The notes beneath the pieces were generated by a model. It saw nothing but the letters and a program-made list of their open reading frames with translations, was not told the origin of the DNA and made no database searches. A DNA stretch of 64,000 bases from Thiotrichales bacterium (lineage in GTDB: Bacteria; Pseudomonadota; Gammaproteobacteria; Beggiatoales; Beggiatoaceae), in assembly GCA_016745035.1 (NCBI GenBank), contig JADGDE010000003.1, positions 1-64,000 of the forward strand. The letters are read 5' to 3'. Numbering within the stretch: the stretch's first letter is position 1; every line of letters starts with the position of its first letter. Below are positions 7,087 to 17,110 of this stretch, piece after piece. Made by a program: the position numbers and the translations under genes.

Positions 7087-7506
7087 ATGCTGACACGCTG
7101 CAATCATACTGCACTTAATTACAACATCCGCCCCCTATTGCGGTCAAGTCTTATTGTTGGGCTTATCTCGCTGAGCTTATTCACGAGCGGTTGCCTTTAC
7201 CGTATCGACGTTCAGCAAGGCAATATCGTTAGTGCTGATGCGCTTGCCAAACTTAAGCAAGGCATGACCCCGGAACAAGTCCGCTATATTTTGGGTACGC
7301 CCTTACTGGTAGACGTATTCCATGAGCAACGTTGGGATTATTATTACAGTCTCAAACCAGGACAAGGCGAATTGGAGGAGAAAAAAGTCCAATTGTATTT
7401 TGATAATGAGCGCCTCAGTCGTATTGCTGCTGACAAGAGCATTGAAGTGCCCAAGCTCAGCCCTTTAGAGCGTCCTAATGCCCCTAGCCGCCCACCGCTA
7501 CTATAA
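7087..7506 (+). CDS. bamE: Outer membrane protein assembly factor BamE (SmpA/OmlA)
   Basis: 139 residues. A signal peptide ends in the lipobox LFTSGC, so the mature lipoprotein starts at Cys36. The BamE domain follows: YRIDVQQGN, LKQGMTPEQVRYILGTPLL and WDYYYSL. BamE is a periplasm-facing outer-membrane lipoprotein of the BAM complex that inserts beta-barrel proteins. Divergent from fur. A strong bidirectional-looking hairpin follows the stop. Confidence 0.95.
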   Translation: MLTRCNHTALNYNIRPLLRSSLIVGLISLSLFTSGCLYRIDVQQGNIVSADALAKLKQGMTPEQVRYILGTPLLVDVFHEQRWDYYYSLKPGQGELEEKKVQLYFDNERLSRIAADKSIEVPKLSPLERPNAPSRPPLL

Positions 7507-7512
7507 GCATCA

Positions 7513-7540
7513 AGAGATATAGCCCAGCTATATCTCTATT
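7513..7540 (+). terminator. Rho-independent terminator between convergent bamE and ubiJ
   Basis: AGAGATATAGC (7513-7523), loop CCA, GCTATATCTCT (7527-7537), then ATTTTAT. The 11-bp perfect stem lies between the two convergent stop codons. The T-rich side favours bamE transcripts; ATAAAAT on the other flank gives only a weak tract for ubiJ. Confidence 0.75.
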
Positions 7541-7543
7541 TTA

Positions 7544-8212
7544 TCAAGGCTTGGCATTATTTTTTTCTTCTAATGCTTGAAGTCTGCGCTCTAAATCATT
7601 GACATCTGAGCCGAGAATATCCACCGCTTGTGCCCATGCTTGAATGGCGGCTTTTGGCGGTAGCACTTGGGCTTCTTCTTGGAAATATTCGAGCATATTA
7701 TCTTGCCATGTTTGCCCTAAGCCTCGTAATTTGTCATGGGCAAAACGCAGTACACGCCCGACTTGATGGGCAGCAACATCTCCAACGCGTTTGGAAAGGG
7801 CTTCTTCCCAATCAATATCCAGTTGTAATAAACACTGGCTGAATTGTTGTGCAATCGCAGCATCGCCACTGATATGCACATCCCCCGCTTGCAGGGCATC
7901 TGGGTCAGCTAATAGGGCTAGGCGCATTAGGGTAAAGGGACTGGCTTCGATACGCACATCGGTTTTATGTGGTAAGGGACTGAGTTCGATGCCTTGTTCT
8001 AAAACACAAATATACACCGGCTCAAAATCGCTTGGCACAAGACAGAGAATTTTCCCGGCTAAAGTGGCGAGTTTTTCTTGGGTAAACGGATCGGTGGCAA
8101 GGGCTTGATTAAATAAACGCTCAGCACCTTGTAAACCTAAAGATAAAAATAAACTCAGCGCGGGTGCTTGCGCGTCTAATAATTCACCTGTATCGGCATC
8201 CACCGTGGTCAT
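7544..8212 (-). CDS. ubiJ: Ubiquinone biosynthesis accessory factor UbiJ (SCP2 domain)
   Basis: 222 residues. The middle part holds an SCP2 lipid-binding fold ([15 protein letters not shown], then [19 protein letters not shown]) and the C-terminus is a helix ending in the coiled coil [15 protein letters not shown] typical of UbiJ. It binds ubiquinone intermediates in the soluble Ubi complex. The start overlaps the ubiE stop by four bases (ATGA), so the two are translationally coupled. ubiB, often third in this operon, is not here. Confidence 0.88.
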   Translation of the reverse strand: MTTVDADTGELLDAQAPALSLFLSLGLQGAERLFNQALATDPFTQEKLATLAGKILCLVPSDFEPVYICVLEQGIELSPLPHKTDVRIEASPFTLMRLALLADPDALQAGDVHISGDAAIAQQFSQCLLQLDIDWEEALSKRVGDVAAHQVGRVLRFAHDKLRGLGQTWQDNMLEYFQEEAQVLPPKAAIQAWAQAVDILGSDVNDLERRLQALEEKNNAKP

Positions 8213-8964
8213 AATTTATAGCCTCGATGCAGCGCGACAATCCCTCCGGTGAAGTTATGATATTGGCATTGTCCAAAGCCTGCCTCTTCAAGCATGGCTT
8301 GCAAGGTTTTTTGGTCGGGGTGCATACGGATAGACTCGGCCAAATAGCGATAGCTCTCGGCATCATGGGCGACTTTTTCCCCTAGCCACGGTAAAACTTT
8401 AAAAGAATAGACATCATATAAGGCTTTGAGTGGTGGGACTTTGACTTTGGAAAATTCGAGTATGAGTAATTGTCCACCGGGTTTGAGACAGCGGTACATC
8501 GAGCGCAAGGCTTTGTCTTTATCAGTGACATTGCGCAAGCCAAAGGCGATGGTAATACAGTCAAAATAGTCATCTGGAAAGGGTAAATATTGTGCATCGG
8601 CTTGAACGTATTGCACCTTATCAATGCCCTTATCCAGCAAACGGTCGCGCCCGTGACCGAGCATTTCGGCATTAATGTCGGATAAAATCACCGTGCCGTC
8701 TACGCCAACTTGCTCAGCAAATTTGGCGGCCAAATCACCCGTGCCACCAGCTAAATCTAAGACCCGTTGCCCAGCGCGTACCCGGGCAGCATTAATCGTA
8801 AAATGTTTCCATACTCGATGAATGCCCATCGACATCAAATCGTTCATGACATCATAACGCGATGCCACCGAGTCAAAAACAGCGGCGACTTTATTCGCCT
8901 TTTCTTCGATTGGCACTTCGCTAAAGCCAAAGTGTGTGGTTTCCCCAGTGTGTTTGTCTGCCAT
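8209..8964 (-). CDS. ubiE: Ubiquinone/menaquinone C-methyltransferase UbiE
   Basis: 251 residues. Class I methyltransferase with the SAM motif [15 protein letters not shown] and the family signatures [14 protein letters not shown] (start) and [21 protein letters not shown]. The C-terminal [15 protein letters not shown] is the usual UbiE ending. It methylates the ring of demethylmenaquinol and of the ubiquinone precursor. First gene of ubiE-ubiJ. Confidence 0.96.
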   Translation of the reverse strand: MADKHTGETTHFGFSEVPIEEKANKVAAVFDSVASRYDVMNDLMSMGIHRVWKHFTINAARVRAGQRVLDLAGGTGDLAAKFAEQVGVDGTVILSDINAEMLGHGRDRLLDKGIDKVQYVQADAQYLPFPDDYFDCITIAFGLRNVTDKDKALRSMYRCLKPGGQLLILEFSKVKVPPLKALYDVYSFKVLPWLGEKVAHDAESYRYLAESIRMHPDQKTLQAMLEEAGFGQCQYHNFTGGIVALHRGYKL

Positions 8965-9055
8965 TATCTAAGCTCAGTTTTAAGAATGAAAGTCTCAGCA
9001 AGGGAACATGGTAACATAAGCCTTCTCTTATCTGTTTAATAGTGGGAATCAATTC

Positions 9056-10297
9056 ATGGCTTGTGATTGCGATAGTGTTCAACAAACGCGCTTAAATTCC
9101 GTTGAAGAAGCACTCAGTTTATTATTGGCGGGCGTACAGCCGCTTGAAGACCTAGAAACGTTAGGCTTAGAGGCAGCGCTTGGGCGCGTGCTGGCGTTTG
9201 ATGTTGTCTCTGATATGAATGTGCCGCCGCATGACAATAGCGCAATGGACGGTTATGTTTTACACACAGAAGACATGGCAGGAGAACAAACAAGGCTGCC
9301 TTTAAGCGGGCGTATTTGTGCTGGCGATGTGCCCAGCGAACACCAGCGAGGCACGGCCGAGCGTATTTTTACTGGCGCACCGATTCCCGCTGGTGCGGAT
9401 ATGGTGGTAATGCAGGAATTATGTGAGGCTGAGGACGGGCAGGTATTAATCAAAACCCCAGCTAAAGTCGGTAGCAATATTCGTAAAGCGGGCGAGGACA
9501 TCCAACAAGGACAAGTGGTGTTAGAGCGCGGTCGGGTCTTGCGTCCACAAGAATTGGGCTTATTAGCCTCGGTTGGCGTTGCCGAAGTCAGTGTGTATCG
9601 TCGCCTTAAAGTTGCCGTATTTTTTACTGGCGATGAACTCAAAAACCCCGGCGAAACCCTTGCTCCCGGACAGATTTATAATACCAATCAATATACGCTC
9701 ACGGGTTTATTACAGCGTTTAGGTTGTGAAGTGATTCCCTTAGGTATTGTGGCTGATACCTTGGAGGCGACTAAAACGGCACTGACCCAAGCAGCTAAAG
9801 AGGCCGATTTAATCATGACCTCAGGCGGTGTGTCGGTTGGTGAAGAGGACTATGTCCGTATCGCCTTAGAGCAGCTCGGTCAGCTTAATTTGTGGCGCAT
9901 TGCCATGAAACCCGGTAAACCGCTCGCCTTTGGACATATAGATGGGGTGAGTTTTATCGGTTTACCGGGGAACCCTGTTTCGGTGTTTGCAACCTTTTGT
10001 ATGATAGCCCGCGATGTGGTGGCGAAGATGCAAGGGCGCAAACAGATTAGCGCGGCTGCCTTGCCAGTGATGGCAGATTTTGATTGGAAAAAAGCCGGCC
10101 CTCGGCGCGAATTTGTGCGGGTACGTTTACAAACCAACCGCGAAGGGCAAACCTGTTTGGGGCTTTATCCACACCAAGGCTCAGGGGTATTAATGTCCAC
10201 CAGTTGGGCCGATGGCATGGCGGTCATTCCTGAGCATAGTCAAGTACAAACAGGGGAATTACTCGCATTTTATAGTTTTAATGAATTATTAAGCTAG
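9056..10297 (+). CDS. moeA: Molybdopterin molybdenumtransferase MoeA
   Basis: 413 residues, normal length. Signatures include PPHDNSAMDGYVL (substrate site), FTGAPIPAGADMVVMQE, GEDI, the MoCF-type core TGDEL with TSGGVSVGEEDY, and GLPGNPVSVFATF, followed by the C-terminal beta domain. MoeA inserts molybdate into adenylylated molybdopterin. It is a single gene here; moaA, mobA and moeB are not in the window. Confidence 0.95.
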   Translation: MACDCDSVQQTRLNSVEEALSLLLAGVQPLEDLETLGLEAALGRVLAFDVVSDMNVPPHDNSAMDGYVLHTEDMAGEQTRLPLSGRICAGDVPSEHQRGTAERIFTGAPIPAGADMVVMQELCEAEDGQVLIKTPAKVGSNIRKAGEDIQQGQVVLERGRVLRPQELGLLASVGVAEVSVYRRLKVAVFFTGDELKNPGETLAPGQIYNTNQYTLTGLLQRLGCEVIPLGIVADTLEATKTALTQAAKEADLIMTSGGVSVGEEDYVRIALEQLGQLNLWRIAMKPGKPLAFGHIDGVSFIGLPGNPVSVFATFCMIARDVVAKMQGRKQISAAALPVMADFDWKKAGPRREFVRVRLQTNREGQTCLGLYPHQGSGVLMSTSWADGMAVIPEHSQVQTGELLAFYSFNELLS

Positions 10298-10325
10298 TTG
10301 CTAATCAGTCGCTTAAACCGATTTA

Positions 10326-10345
10326 AGGCGCACTTGAATGCGCCT
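10326..10345 (+). terminator. Hairpin after moeA
   Basis: AGGCGCA (10326-10332), six-base loop, TGCGCCT (10339-10345), overlapping a weaker stem CTTAAA/TTTAAG just upstream. No T-run follows, so termination is uncertain. Confidence 0.35.
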
Positions 10346-10483
10346 ATCTCTCAATTCACACCATTAATCTTTTGCCTTGGGTAAATGGCTTTAGCTTCGC
10401 AGTTTGAATTGCTATACTCAAGGCTGGTGGTGTTGAAAATCAACACATGCATCAACCTAAAATTAAAGTTCAGGAGTCGGACA

Positions 10484-11527
10484 ATGACTATTAGAGTAAG
10501 TATGAAAAAGGCCGCTTTAGCAGCGGCGGCTGGTGGTTTAGCAATGCAATCTACCTTGGTATCAGCAGATACTGGGACAAAATTTGATGTAGAACAAGCG
10601 CAGCGTCCTGATGGGCAATTACCGCCTTTGCATATGGATCAAATCTGTCAGCCTTTAGACGTTTGTACCATGCCAACCGATGACTTTATCAAAGATTTTG
10701 ATCAAGACGAATTCAGTGGTGTTGGTGGTAAATTTGCTTCAGGTATGACTCGTCGTGCTGATGGTGATATGGGCGGTAAAACCCCTACTTATGATGAAGA
10801 TTATGCCGATCGTAAAAAATTGGATCGTCCGCAACAATTCTCTCCTGTCGGGGTAATTTTTGCTGGTGACATTGATGATTTTGACAATGATGCGCAAAAT
10901 CGCCGTCCGCAAATGAAATTTATTGTCAGTGGCGTGCGCAATGATGTCCCTGTGGACTTATTGTTAGTTTATAACGATCGTAAAGCCAAACCTGAAGAAC
11001 AAATTTTAACCAGTTCTGTGGGTGGTGGTAACATCGGAGTTCCTGTCAATTTTGACCCAGCTGCAGCAGAGCAAAAAGATAAGTTACAAATCATCGCAGG
11101 TGTCACCTTACAACCTCAAATCCCCATGCCTCTCATGGGTCTTTTACCTGACACACCCTTTGGTTCTGATCGGGGGCAAAATAAACTTCGTACCGCAGTG
11201 ATTTCTATTCCTGTCGCTGATATTACCCAAATGGTTGCCGATGGTCGCTTACCTGATGAAATCTTCTTCCAAGCCATTGCCGCAGAGCATCACGCTGATG
11301 GCAGCTTAGATTTCGCTAAAGCCCAATACTCTGATGTGGATCTCTTTCTTGTCGATGTGCCTTTCGATGGTGGTCCTGGTGATACCGGTGGTAAAGCGGG
11401 TAGTTTCGTCGCTGATGAGGGTGAAACCCCAGAGCCTACCGATTCATTTGGTAAATTGACAGGTACAACCACGCCAACTGACCCAGCGCCTAGTGATGGT
11501 AATGATGGTAGTAAAGTAACCCCATAA
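10484..11527 (+). CDS. Secreted acidic protein of unknown function
   Basis: 347 residues from ATG 10484, chosen because AGGAG lies eight bases upstream; the frame is open to 10385 without a good start. Residues 1-27 look like a signal peptide (MKKAALAAAAGG, then STLVSA). The mature part has one cysteine pair (CQPLDVC), repeated Asp-rich segments (DDFIKDFDQDEF, GDIDDFDNDA) and a Gly/Pro/Asp/Thr-rich tail with GDTGGKAG and TTTPTDPAPS. The rest could be beta-rich. I recognise no family. It is flanked by its own terminator, so it is a single-gene unit, probably periplasmic or extracellular. Confidence 0.7.
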   Translation: MTIRVSMKKAALAAAAGGLAMQSTLVSADTGTKFDVEQAQRPDGQLPPLHMDQICQPLDVCTMPTDDFIKDFDQDEFSGVGGKFASGMTRRADGDMGGKTPTYDEDYADRKKLDRPQQFSPVGVIFAGDIDDFDNDAQNRRPQMKFIVSGVRNDVPVDLLLVYNDRKAKPEEQILTSSVGGGNIGVPVNFDPAAAEQKDKLQIIAGVTLQPQIPMPLMGLLPDTPFGSDRGQNKLRTAVISIPVADITQMVADGRLPDEIFFQAIAAEHHADGSLDFAKAQYSDVDLFLVDVPFDGGPGDTGGKAGSFVADEGETPEPTDSFGKLTGTTTPTDPAPSDGNDGSKVTP

Positions 11528-11550
11528 TCAAAGCGAAATCATAGCTTGAT

Positions 11551-11577
11551 AAAAGGCGGCTTAGGTCGCCTTTTTTT
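11551..11577 (+). terminator. Rho-independent terminator
   Basis: AAAAGGCG, loop region, CGCCTTTTTTT: a G+C-rich stem followed by seven T at 11571-11577, 24 bases after the stop of the secreted protein gene. Confidence 0.85.
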
Positions 11578-11689
11578 ATGCTTTATAGGCATGAAAATGG
11601 TTGCACAGCGGCACATTTTAGAGAATTGATGGAATTATTATTGCCTTTGTCTATAAAAGGCAGTATGTTAAGCGCGTTTCCAAAATAAT

Positions 11690-12448
11690 GTGCAACAGGT
11701 CATGCAATATAATATTCTCTTACCTACCTTAAGTTTCCCCCTTAATGCTTATGCTCAAGCCTTGTTTTTACATTTAGAAGAGCTGAATTATTTGCATTAT
11801 GGCTTGTGGGATAAAGAAGATGATACCCTAGCCAGCGCTCAACAACATGCCAGTGATCTGCTTTGGCAACATTTACCCGACCCTAAAGACAAACCGCGCT
11901 TACTCGAAGTGGGTATTGGTTTGGGAACCAGTGCTCAATATTTAGTCAAACACGGTTTTGACTACACGGGGATTACCCCTGATAATCATCAAATACTCTA
12001 TGCCTATCAACGCTATGGGCGTGGTGCTGCCTTTGTTAATCATGCTTTTGAACAGCATACATGTATGCAAGCGTATGATGCGATTTTATTTCAAGAATCA
12101 GCCCAATACATTCAAGCCCAAACCTTATTGCAACGCTCAGGGCAATTATTAAATCCCACTGGTGAAGTGATCATCATGGATGAAATCCCGCAACTATTGC
12201 TCGATAACCTGGAACAGTCATTGACTAATTTTGGTTTTAAATTGACCGAGCAACAAGATTTAACCCAGCGTGCTGCGCCTTCGATCACTTATCTTTGCGA
12301 TGTGATTAGCTCCAAAGCCACTGAGGTGTGTCGTGATTTAAATATCCCAGCAAGAAATTTGGAAGGTTTATTGCAGAGTTTGCGTGCTAGAGAAGCTGCT
12401 TATGCCAATGGCAGTTACCGTTATCAATTAATTCGATTTAGCCGATGA
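11690..12448 (+). CDS. Class I SAM-dependent methyltransferase coupled to the STAND gene
   Basis: 252 residues from GTG 11690; ATG 11702 (MQYNILLP) is an equally possible start, and neither has a convincing Shine-Dalgarno. The SAM-binding signature LLEVGIGLGTSAQYL is followed by an acidic second strand region (GITPDNHQI) and DAILFQESAQYI at motif II/III. The fold resembles small-molecule methyltransferases such as the cyclopropane/sarcosine type. Its stop overlaps the ATG of the following STAND-WD40 gene (ATGA), so the proteins are made together. Substrate unknown. Confidence 0.75.
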   Translation: MQQVMQYNILLPTLSFPLNAYAQALFLHLEELNYLHYGLWDKEDDTLASAQQHASDLLWQHLPDPKDKPRLLEVGIGLGTSAQYLVKHGFDYTGITPDNHQILYAYQRYGRGAAFVNHAFEQHTCMQAYDAILFQESAQYIQAQTLLQRSGQLLNPTGEVIIMDEIPQLLLDNLEQSLTNFGFKLTEQQDLTQRAAPSITYLCDVISSKATEVCRDLNIPARNLEGLLQSLRAREAAYANGSYRYQLIRFSR

Positions 12449-15400
12449 TCCCTAAAGCGACCTTATTTATTTCCTCACCTGGCGACGTTAACGAAGAACG
12501 GGTCATTTCCGCGCGCGTGATTCAGCGTTTGAGTGAAGAATTTAAACATCGTGTTTTGTTGGATCCGATTTTTTGGGAACATGAGCCGATGCTCATGACC
12601 GATGGTTTTCAAACCCAAATCATGCCGCCTTCGCAGACTGAGATTTTTATCGGCATTTTATGGGCGCGCATGGGCACACGCTTACCCGCCAATATCACCC
12701 GTGAAGATGGTAGCCGTTATCAATCCGGCACGGAATACGAATTTGAAGATGCTTGGCGCGGTTATGAAAAAAATGGCAACCCCAATATTTTGGTTTACCG
12801 TAAAACCGCTAAACCTTTGTTTAATCCTGATGCGCCTGATTTTGAGGATAAAGTTCAGCAAAAGAAAACCCTCGATTTATTTTGTAAGCGCTGGTTTCAA
12901 GATGACGAGGGCAGTTTTGTTGCGGCTTTCAATCCCTTTGCCGATTTAGCCGAATTTGAAGAACGGCTAGAAATTCATTTACGTAAACTGCTCAACCGCT
13001 TATATCCACCGAATGCCGCCGATCAAGAACAACGCATGGTTACTTGGCAACAAGGCTCCCCTTTTCGTGGCTTATCGGTATTTGACGCTGAACATGCGCC
13101 CGTATTTTTTGGTCGTACCCGTGCTATCAGTGAAATCATTGCCACCTTAAGAAAAGCTTCACAAGACGGGCACGCTTTCACCATGGTTTTAGGAACCAGT
13201 GGTGCGGGTAAATCCTCTTTGGTACGTGCTGGGGTTTTGCCTTTACTCATACAGCCTGGTGTTATCGAAGGCGTGGGGGCTTGGAAACATTGCATTTTCC
13301 GTCCCAGTGATGGCGGACATGAGTTGCTAGAAAAATTTGCCAAAGGTTTATTAAGTGCCGATGGGCTTAACCCTGAAGATGAATATGACAGTGATGAGCT
13401 AACGCTATTACTCAAACAAGTTGGCAATGCCCCCAAAGACTATATTGGGCGCACACAAAATATCCCCTACGCCAGCTTGTGCAAAGACCTGCAAGGCTTT
13501 ATTAACCAGCGTCTTAATCGGGCTGCCCACCAAATGGGGCTGCAAGATGGGCAAATGAATTTAGCGCTGGTCATCGACCAATGGGAAGAACTCTACACCT
13601 TAGAATATATCAGCCCCAAACTACGGCATTTATTTATCAATATTATTGCCGCTTTAGCGCGTTTGGATAATGTCTGGCTGATCAGCACTTGTCGCAGTGA
13701 TTTTTATCATCGCTGCACCGAGCACCCCGCTTTAGTTGCCTTGATGAAAGAACACGGACAATACTTGTTGACCGCACCCAGTGTAAGCGAAATCACGCAA
13801 ATGATTCGCTCTCCAGCCCAAGCAGCGGGTTTATCTTATGGGCAAGATAAAGACAGCAAACGCAAGCTCGATGATGTCTTGCTCGATACCATGGTACAAC
13901 ATCCAAATAACTTGGCTTTATTACAATTTACCTTGGATGCCTTGTATCAACGCCGTGATGATCAACAGGAATTGAGTTATCAGGTTTACCAAGAAATGGG
14001 CGGTATTGAAGGCGCGTTGGCACAACGGGCTGAAGATATTTATCGGCAACTGAGTTTTGCTGCCCAAGCGGCTTTCGCTCCTCTAATGCGCACCTTGATT
14101 ACCATCGAGGTCAGTGATGATACCCCAATTGCTGGGCGGCGCATGTTGCTCGGCACTGATAAAGTCAGCACCGCCTTGCAAGAAATCCTCGATGCTTATA
14201 TCAATGCCCGTTTAGTGGTCACTGATATCGAACCCGATGGCACAGCCGTGGCGCGTTTGGCGCATGATGCCCTGATTCATCACTGGAGCCGTTTAAAAAA
14301 CTGGATCGAAGAAGAGCGCCACTTGTTGCGCGTGCGCGTGCGTACCAAAGAAGCCGCACGACATTGGGTCGATGAGGGCCGTCCTAACGAACTGTTGTTG
14401 CATGAAGGGCATACCTTATCTCAGGCTGAAGAATTATTGCATCAATGGCAAGATTCTATCGAAAGCTTTGTTAAAAATTATATTGAAAAATCCCTTGCGC
14501 ATGTCAATCAGCAACAAGAACAAGACAAATTACAACAACAGCAACGCTTAAAAAGCAGCCGTCGTCTTAATAGCATACTGGCAGGCTTAAGTATTATTGC
14601 GACTTTGGGAGCCAGTTATGGTCTGTATGCCCGCTATCAAGCCAATCAAGCCGCAGACAGTGCTAAAACGGCTAAAATCAAAGCTGAAAATGCCTTAAGT
14701 CTTGCCGAGCGCAATAGCCAATCTGCTTATCGACAAGCTAAGCGTGCCAATAAAATTGCCAAACTTGCCAGTGAAGAGCGTAACAAAGCCTTACGCTCGC
14801 AAACCTTGTATTTAAGCGCTTTGGCCAAACACGAAATTCATGAGGGTGACGCGGTAACTGGCGCGTTATTAGCTTTGGGCGGTTTACCGCGTGCAGAGGA
14901 CAAAAGCACCCGTCCTTATATGCCTCAAGCTGAGGCACAATTGCAAATTGCCTTACAACAACAACACGAATATAAGGTTTTATCTGAGCATCAAGCAGAT
15001 GTGTTACAAGTGGTTTTTAGTCCTGATGGTAAACAGATAGCAACGATTTCAGCCGACCACCATGCCCGTATTTGGGATAGCCACACAGGACAACTGCTGC
15101 AAACCTTGCAAGGTCATGAGGCGGCGGTTTGGTCAATACAATTCAACCCTGCAGGCGATCAACTCCTCACGGCTTCTTTAGATAAAAGCGTGATCGTCTG
15201 GCAAGTCGGTGATGGTAAAAAACGTTTGGTCTTCAAAGGGCATCACGCCGGGTTAAATAGCGCCCACTATAGCCCTGATGGACAACAAATTATCAGTGCT
15301 GATATGGATGGGCATTTGTATTTTTGGGACGCTGACAGTGGCGAATCTTTGCACAGTGCCCATGCCCATCACGACCGCATTACCAGTTTAAGTTTCAGCC

Positions 15401-17049
15401 CTGATGGTGAACATATGTTGACGACTTCGCGAGATAGAACCGCGAGTCTGTGGTCATTGAGCACGATGCAGCGTTTGTTTGAACTTGAGGGGCATCAGCG
15501 TGATGTCAATGCGGCCGATTTTTCCAGTAATGGCGATCATATCGTCACCGCCTCCGATGATAAAACCGCCCGAATTTGGTCGCGCACAAGTGGCGCATCT
15601 TTGCTGGAACTTAAAGGGCATATCCGTGAAATACAAAAAGTCCGCTTTAGTCCTGATGGGCGCTACGTGGTTACCGCCTCAAAAGATCACCGTTTAGGGG
15701 TTTGGGATGTCCATACGGGTGAAAGGCGTTTTTGGCTGCGCAGACATCAGCACGGGATTACCGATATTGAGTTTCACCCACAAAACCCAGATCAACTGCT
15801 CAGTGCCTCGCGTGATGGCAGTATGATTTTATGGTCATTGAACACAGGGGATATGTTGGTACGCTTTGCTGGACACCAAGACAGACTAAATGCCGTAAGC
15901 TTTAGCCCTGATGGGCTGCGTATTGCTAGCGCCTCCAGTGATAAAACCGCCAGACTTTGGCGCATTGAACCACTGACACAAATAGCCACCCTTGCCTTTG
16001 ATAGCGCACCGCAAGATATACAACTTCATCCTGATGGCAACAATATTTGGGCCGCTGTGGGTGCACAACTGCAACAGTGGCAAATTGATGTCAAGGGTTT
16101 AAGTCAAATCGTGCAACAAGACAATCAATCCGCAATTTTACACACCCGCCATCGTCCTGATGGCAAGCAAGTGTTGTGTGCCAGTGCCGATACGCTCAAG
16201 CTTTGGGATATTGAAGCCAAACAATGGCACTTACTTGCCGAACAACAACGCACCGACTTCATGGGTTTTAGTTCTGATAGCCGCTATATTTTCAGCGCCA
16301 ATGCCGAGAAAAGCTATCTTTGGAGCCATAATCAACGTTTAATCAGCCAACTCCCCAGCCAAACTTCAGCATTGGTTGATTTTAGTTTCAGTCATGATAA
16401 TCAATATTTAGCCACCGCCTATGCCAATGGCAAACTGGCCCTTTGGCGTTTACCTGATGGCGCATTATTAAAGCAATGGCAAGCTGATGAACAAGCCGTG
16501 CGAGGGATATATTTTCATCCTGAAAATCGGCAATTATTAAGCCTTGGGCATAGCCAAGGCGCTCGTTTGTGGCATATTCCAGCCGCTGAATTAAATGTGC
16601 GTTATGATGCCAGTGCGCAAACTCAATTCCAACAAGCACAATTTAGCCCTGATGGTCATTTATTAGCTTTAAGTGATAATGAAGGCGATATTTTACTCTG
16701 GGATACCCATACTGGGATGGAAAAAGCCCGGCTACGGGGGCATAAAAGTGCGGTGAGCTTGCTAAGGTTTGGTCATAGCAATCAACGTCTGATCAGTGTT
16801 GCCCATGATGGCGTGCAGTTATGGGATTTAAGCGCCTATATTGCCATTATGCGCCTAGAGCAAAGTTTGGCCGCGCCTGAAAAAACCCAGATCAGCGCTA
16901 ATATGCAGCGCTTACTCGCTTTTAAGGATGCTAACACGGTGCAATTATGGCAATTGTTCCCAGAAACCCAGACCGTAGTAAAACATGCGGAACAAGTATT
17001 GCCACGCCAATTAAGCGATGCGCAACGCCGAAGCTTTTTTCTTGAGTGA
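12445..17049 (+). CDS. DUF4062-STAND NTPase-WD40 repeat protein
   Basis: 1534 residues. Order: DUF4062 N-terminal domain at about 1-125 (LFISSPGDVNEER, then FIGILWARMGTRLP); a STAND P-loop NTPase with Walker A GTSGAGKSS near 250 and Walker B LALVIDQWEEL near 375; winged-helix region to about 680; one membrane-length segment at about 709-731 (ILAGLSIIATLGASYGLYA); a coiled linker; then about 15 WD40 units from 842 to the end, the first eight canonical (SPDG...W...GH) and the rest degenerate, enough for two propellers. STAND proteins oligomerise on ligand binding and fire an effector domain; DUF4062 is the probable effector here. Comparable architectures occur in prokaryotic conflict systems and in filamentous bacteria. 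Translationally coupled to the upstream methyltransferase. Confidence 0.88.
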   Translation: MIPKATLFISSPGDVNEERVISARVIQRLSEEFKHRVLLDPIFWEHEPMLMTDGFQTQIMPPSQTEIFIGILWARMGTRLPANITREDGSRYQSGTEYEFEDAWRGYEKNGNPNILVYRKTAKPLFNPDAPDFEDKVQQKKTLDLFCKRWFQDDEGSFVAAFNPFADLAEFEERLEIHLRKLLNRLYPPNAADQEQRMVTWQQGSPFRGLSVFDAEHAPVFFGRTRAISEIIATLRKASQDGHAFTMVLGTSGAGKSSLVRAGVLPLLIQPGVIEGVGAWKHCIFRPSDGGHELLEKFAKGLLSADGLNPEDEYDSDELTLLLKQVGNAPKDYIGRTQNIPYASLCKDLQGFINQRLNRAAHQMGLQDGQMNLALVIDQWEELYTLEYISPKLRHLFINIIAALARLDNVWLISTCRSDFYHRCTEHPALVALMKEHGQYLLTAPSVSEITQMIRSPAQAAGLSYGQDKDSKRKLDDVLLDTMVQHPNNLALLQFTLDALYQRRDDQQELSYQVYQEMGGIEGALAQRAEDIYRQLSFAAQAAFAPLMRTLITIEVSDDTPIAGRRMLLGTDKVSTALQEILDAYINARLVVTDIEPDGTAVARLAHDALIHHWSRLKNWIEEERHLLRVRVRTKEAARHWVDEGRPNELLLHEGHTLSQAEELLHQWQDSIESFVKNYIEKSLAHVNQQQEQDKLQQQQRLKSSRRLNSILAGLSIIATLGASYGLYARYQANQAADSAKTAKIKAENALSLAERNSQSAYRQAKRANKIAKLASEERNKALRSQTLYLSALAKHEIHEGDAVTGALLALGGLPRAEDKSTRPYMPQAEAQLQIALQQQHEYKVLSEHQADVLQVVFSPDGKQIATISADHHARIWDSHTGQLLQTLQGHEAAVWSIQFNPAGDQLLTASLDKSVIVWQVGDGKKRLVFKGHHAGLNSAHYSPDGQQIISADMDGHLYFWDADSGESLHSAHAHHDRITSLSFSPDGEHMLTTSRDRTASLWSLSTMQRLFELEGHQRDVNAADFSSNGDHIVTASDDKTARIWSRTSGASLLELKGHIREIQKVRFSPDGRYVVTASKDHRLGVWDVHTGERRFWLRRHQHGITDIEFHPQNPDQLLSASRDGSMILWSLNTGDMLVRFAGHQDRLNAVSFSPDGLRIASASSDKTARLWRIEPLTQIATLAFDSAPQDIQLHPDGNNIWAAVGAQLQQWQIDVKGLSQIVQQDNQSAILHTRHRPDGKQVLCASADTLKLWDIEAKQWHLLAEQQRTDFMGFSSDSRYIFSANAEKSYLWSHNQRLISQLPSQTSALVDFSFSHDNQYLATAYANGKLALWRLPDGALLKQWQADEQAVRGIYFHPENRQLLSLGHSQGARLWHIPAAELNVRYDASAQTQFQQAQFSPDGHLLALSDNEGDILLWDTHTGMEKARLRGHKSAVSLLRFGHSNQRLISVAHDGVQLWDLSAYIAIMRLEQSLAAPEKTQISANMQRLLAFKDANTVQLWQLFPETQTVVKHAEQVLPRQLSDAQRRSFFLE

Positions 17050-17110
17050 TGGAATTAAGCAAAGGCTAAGTTTCACAATGATTTTATCCACTCGTTATAG
17101 GAGATTTTTT

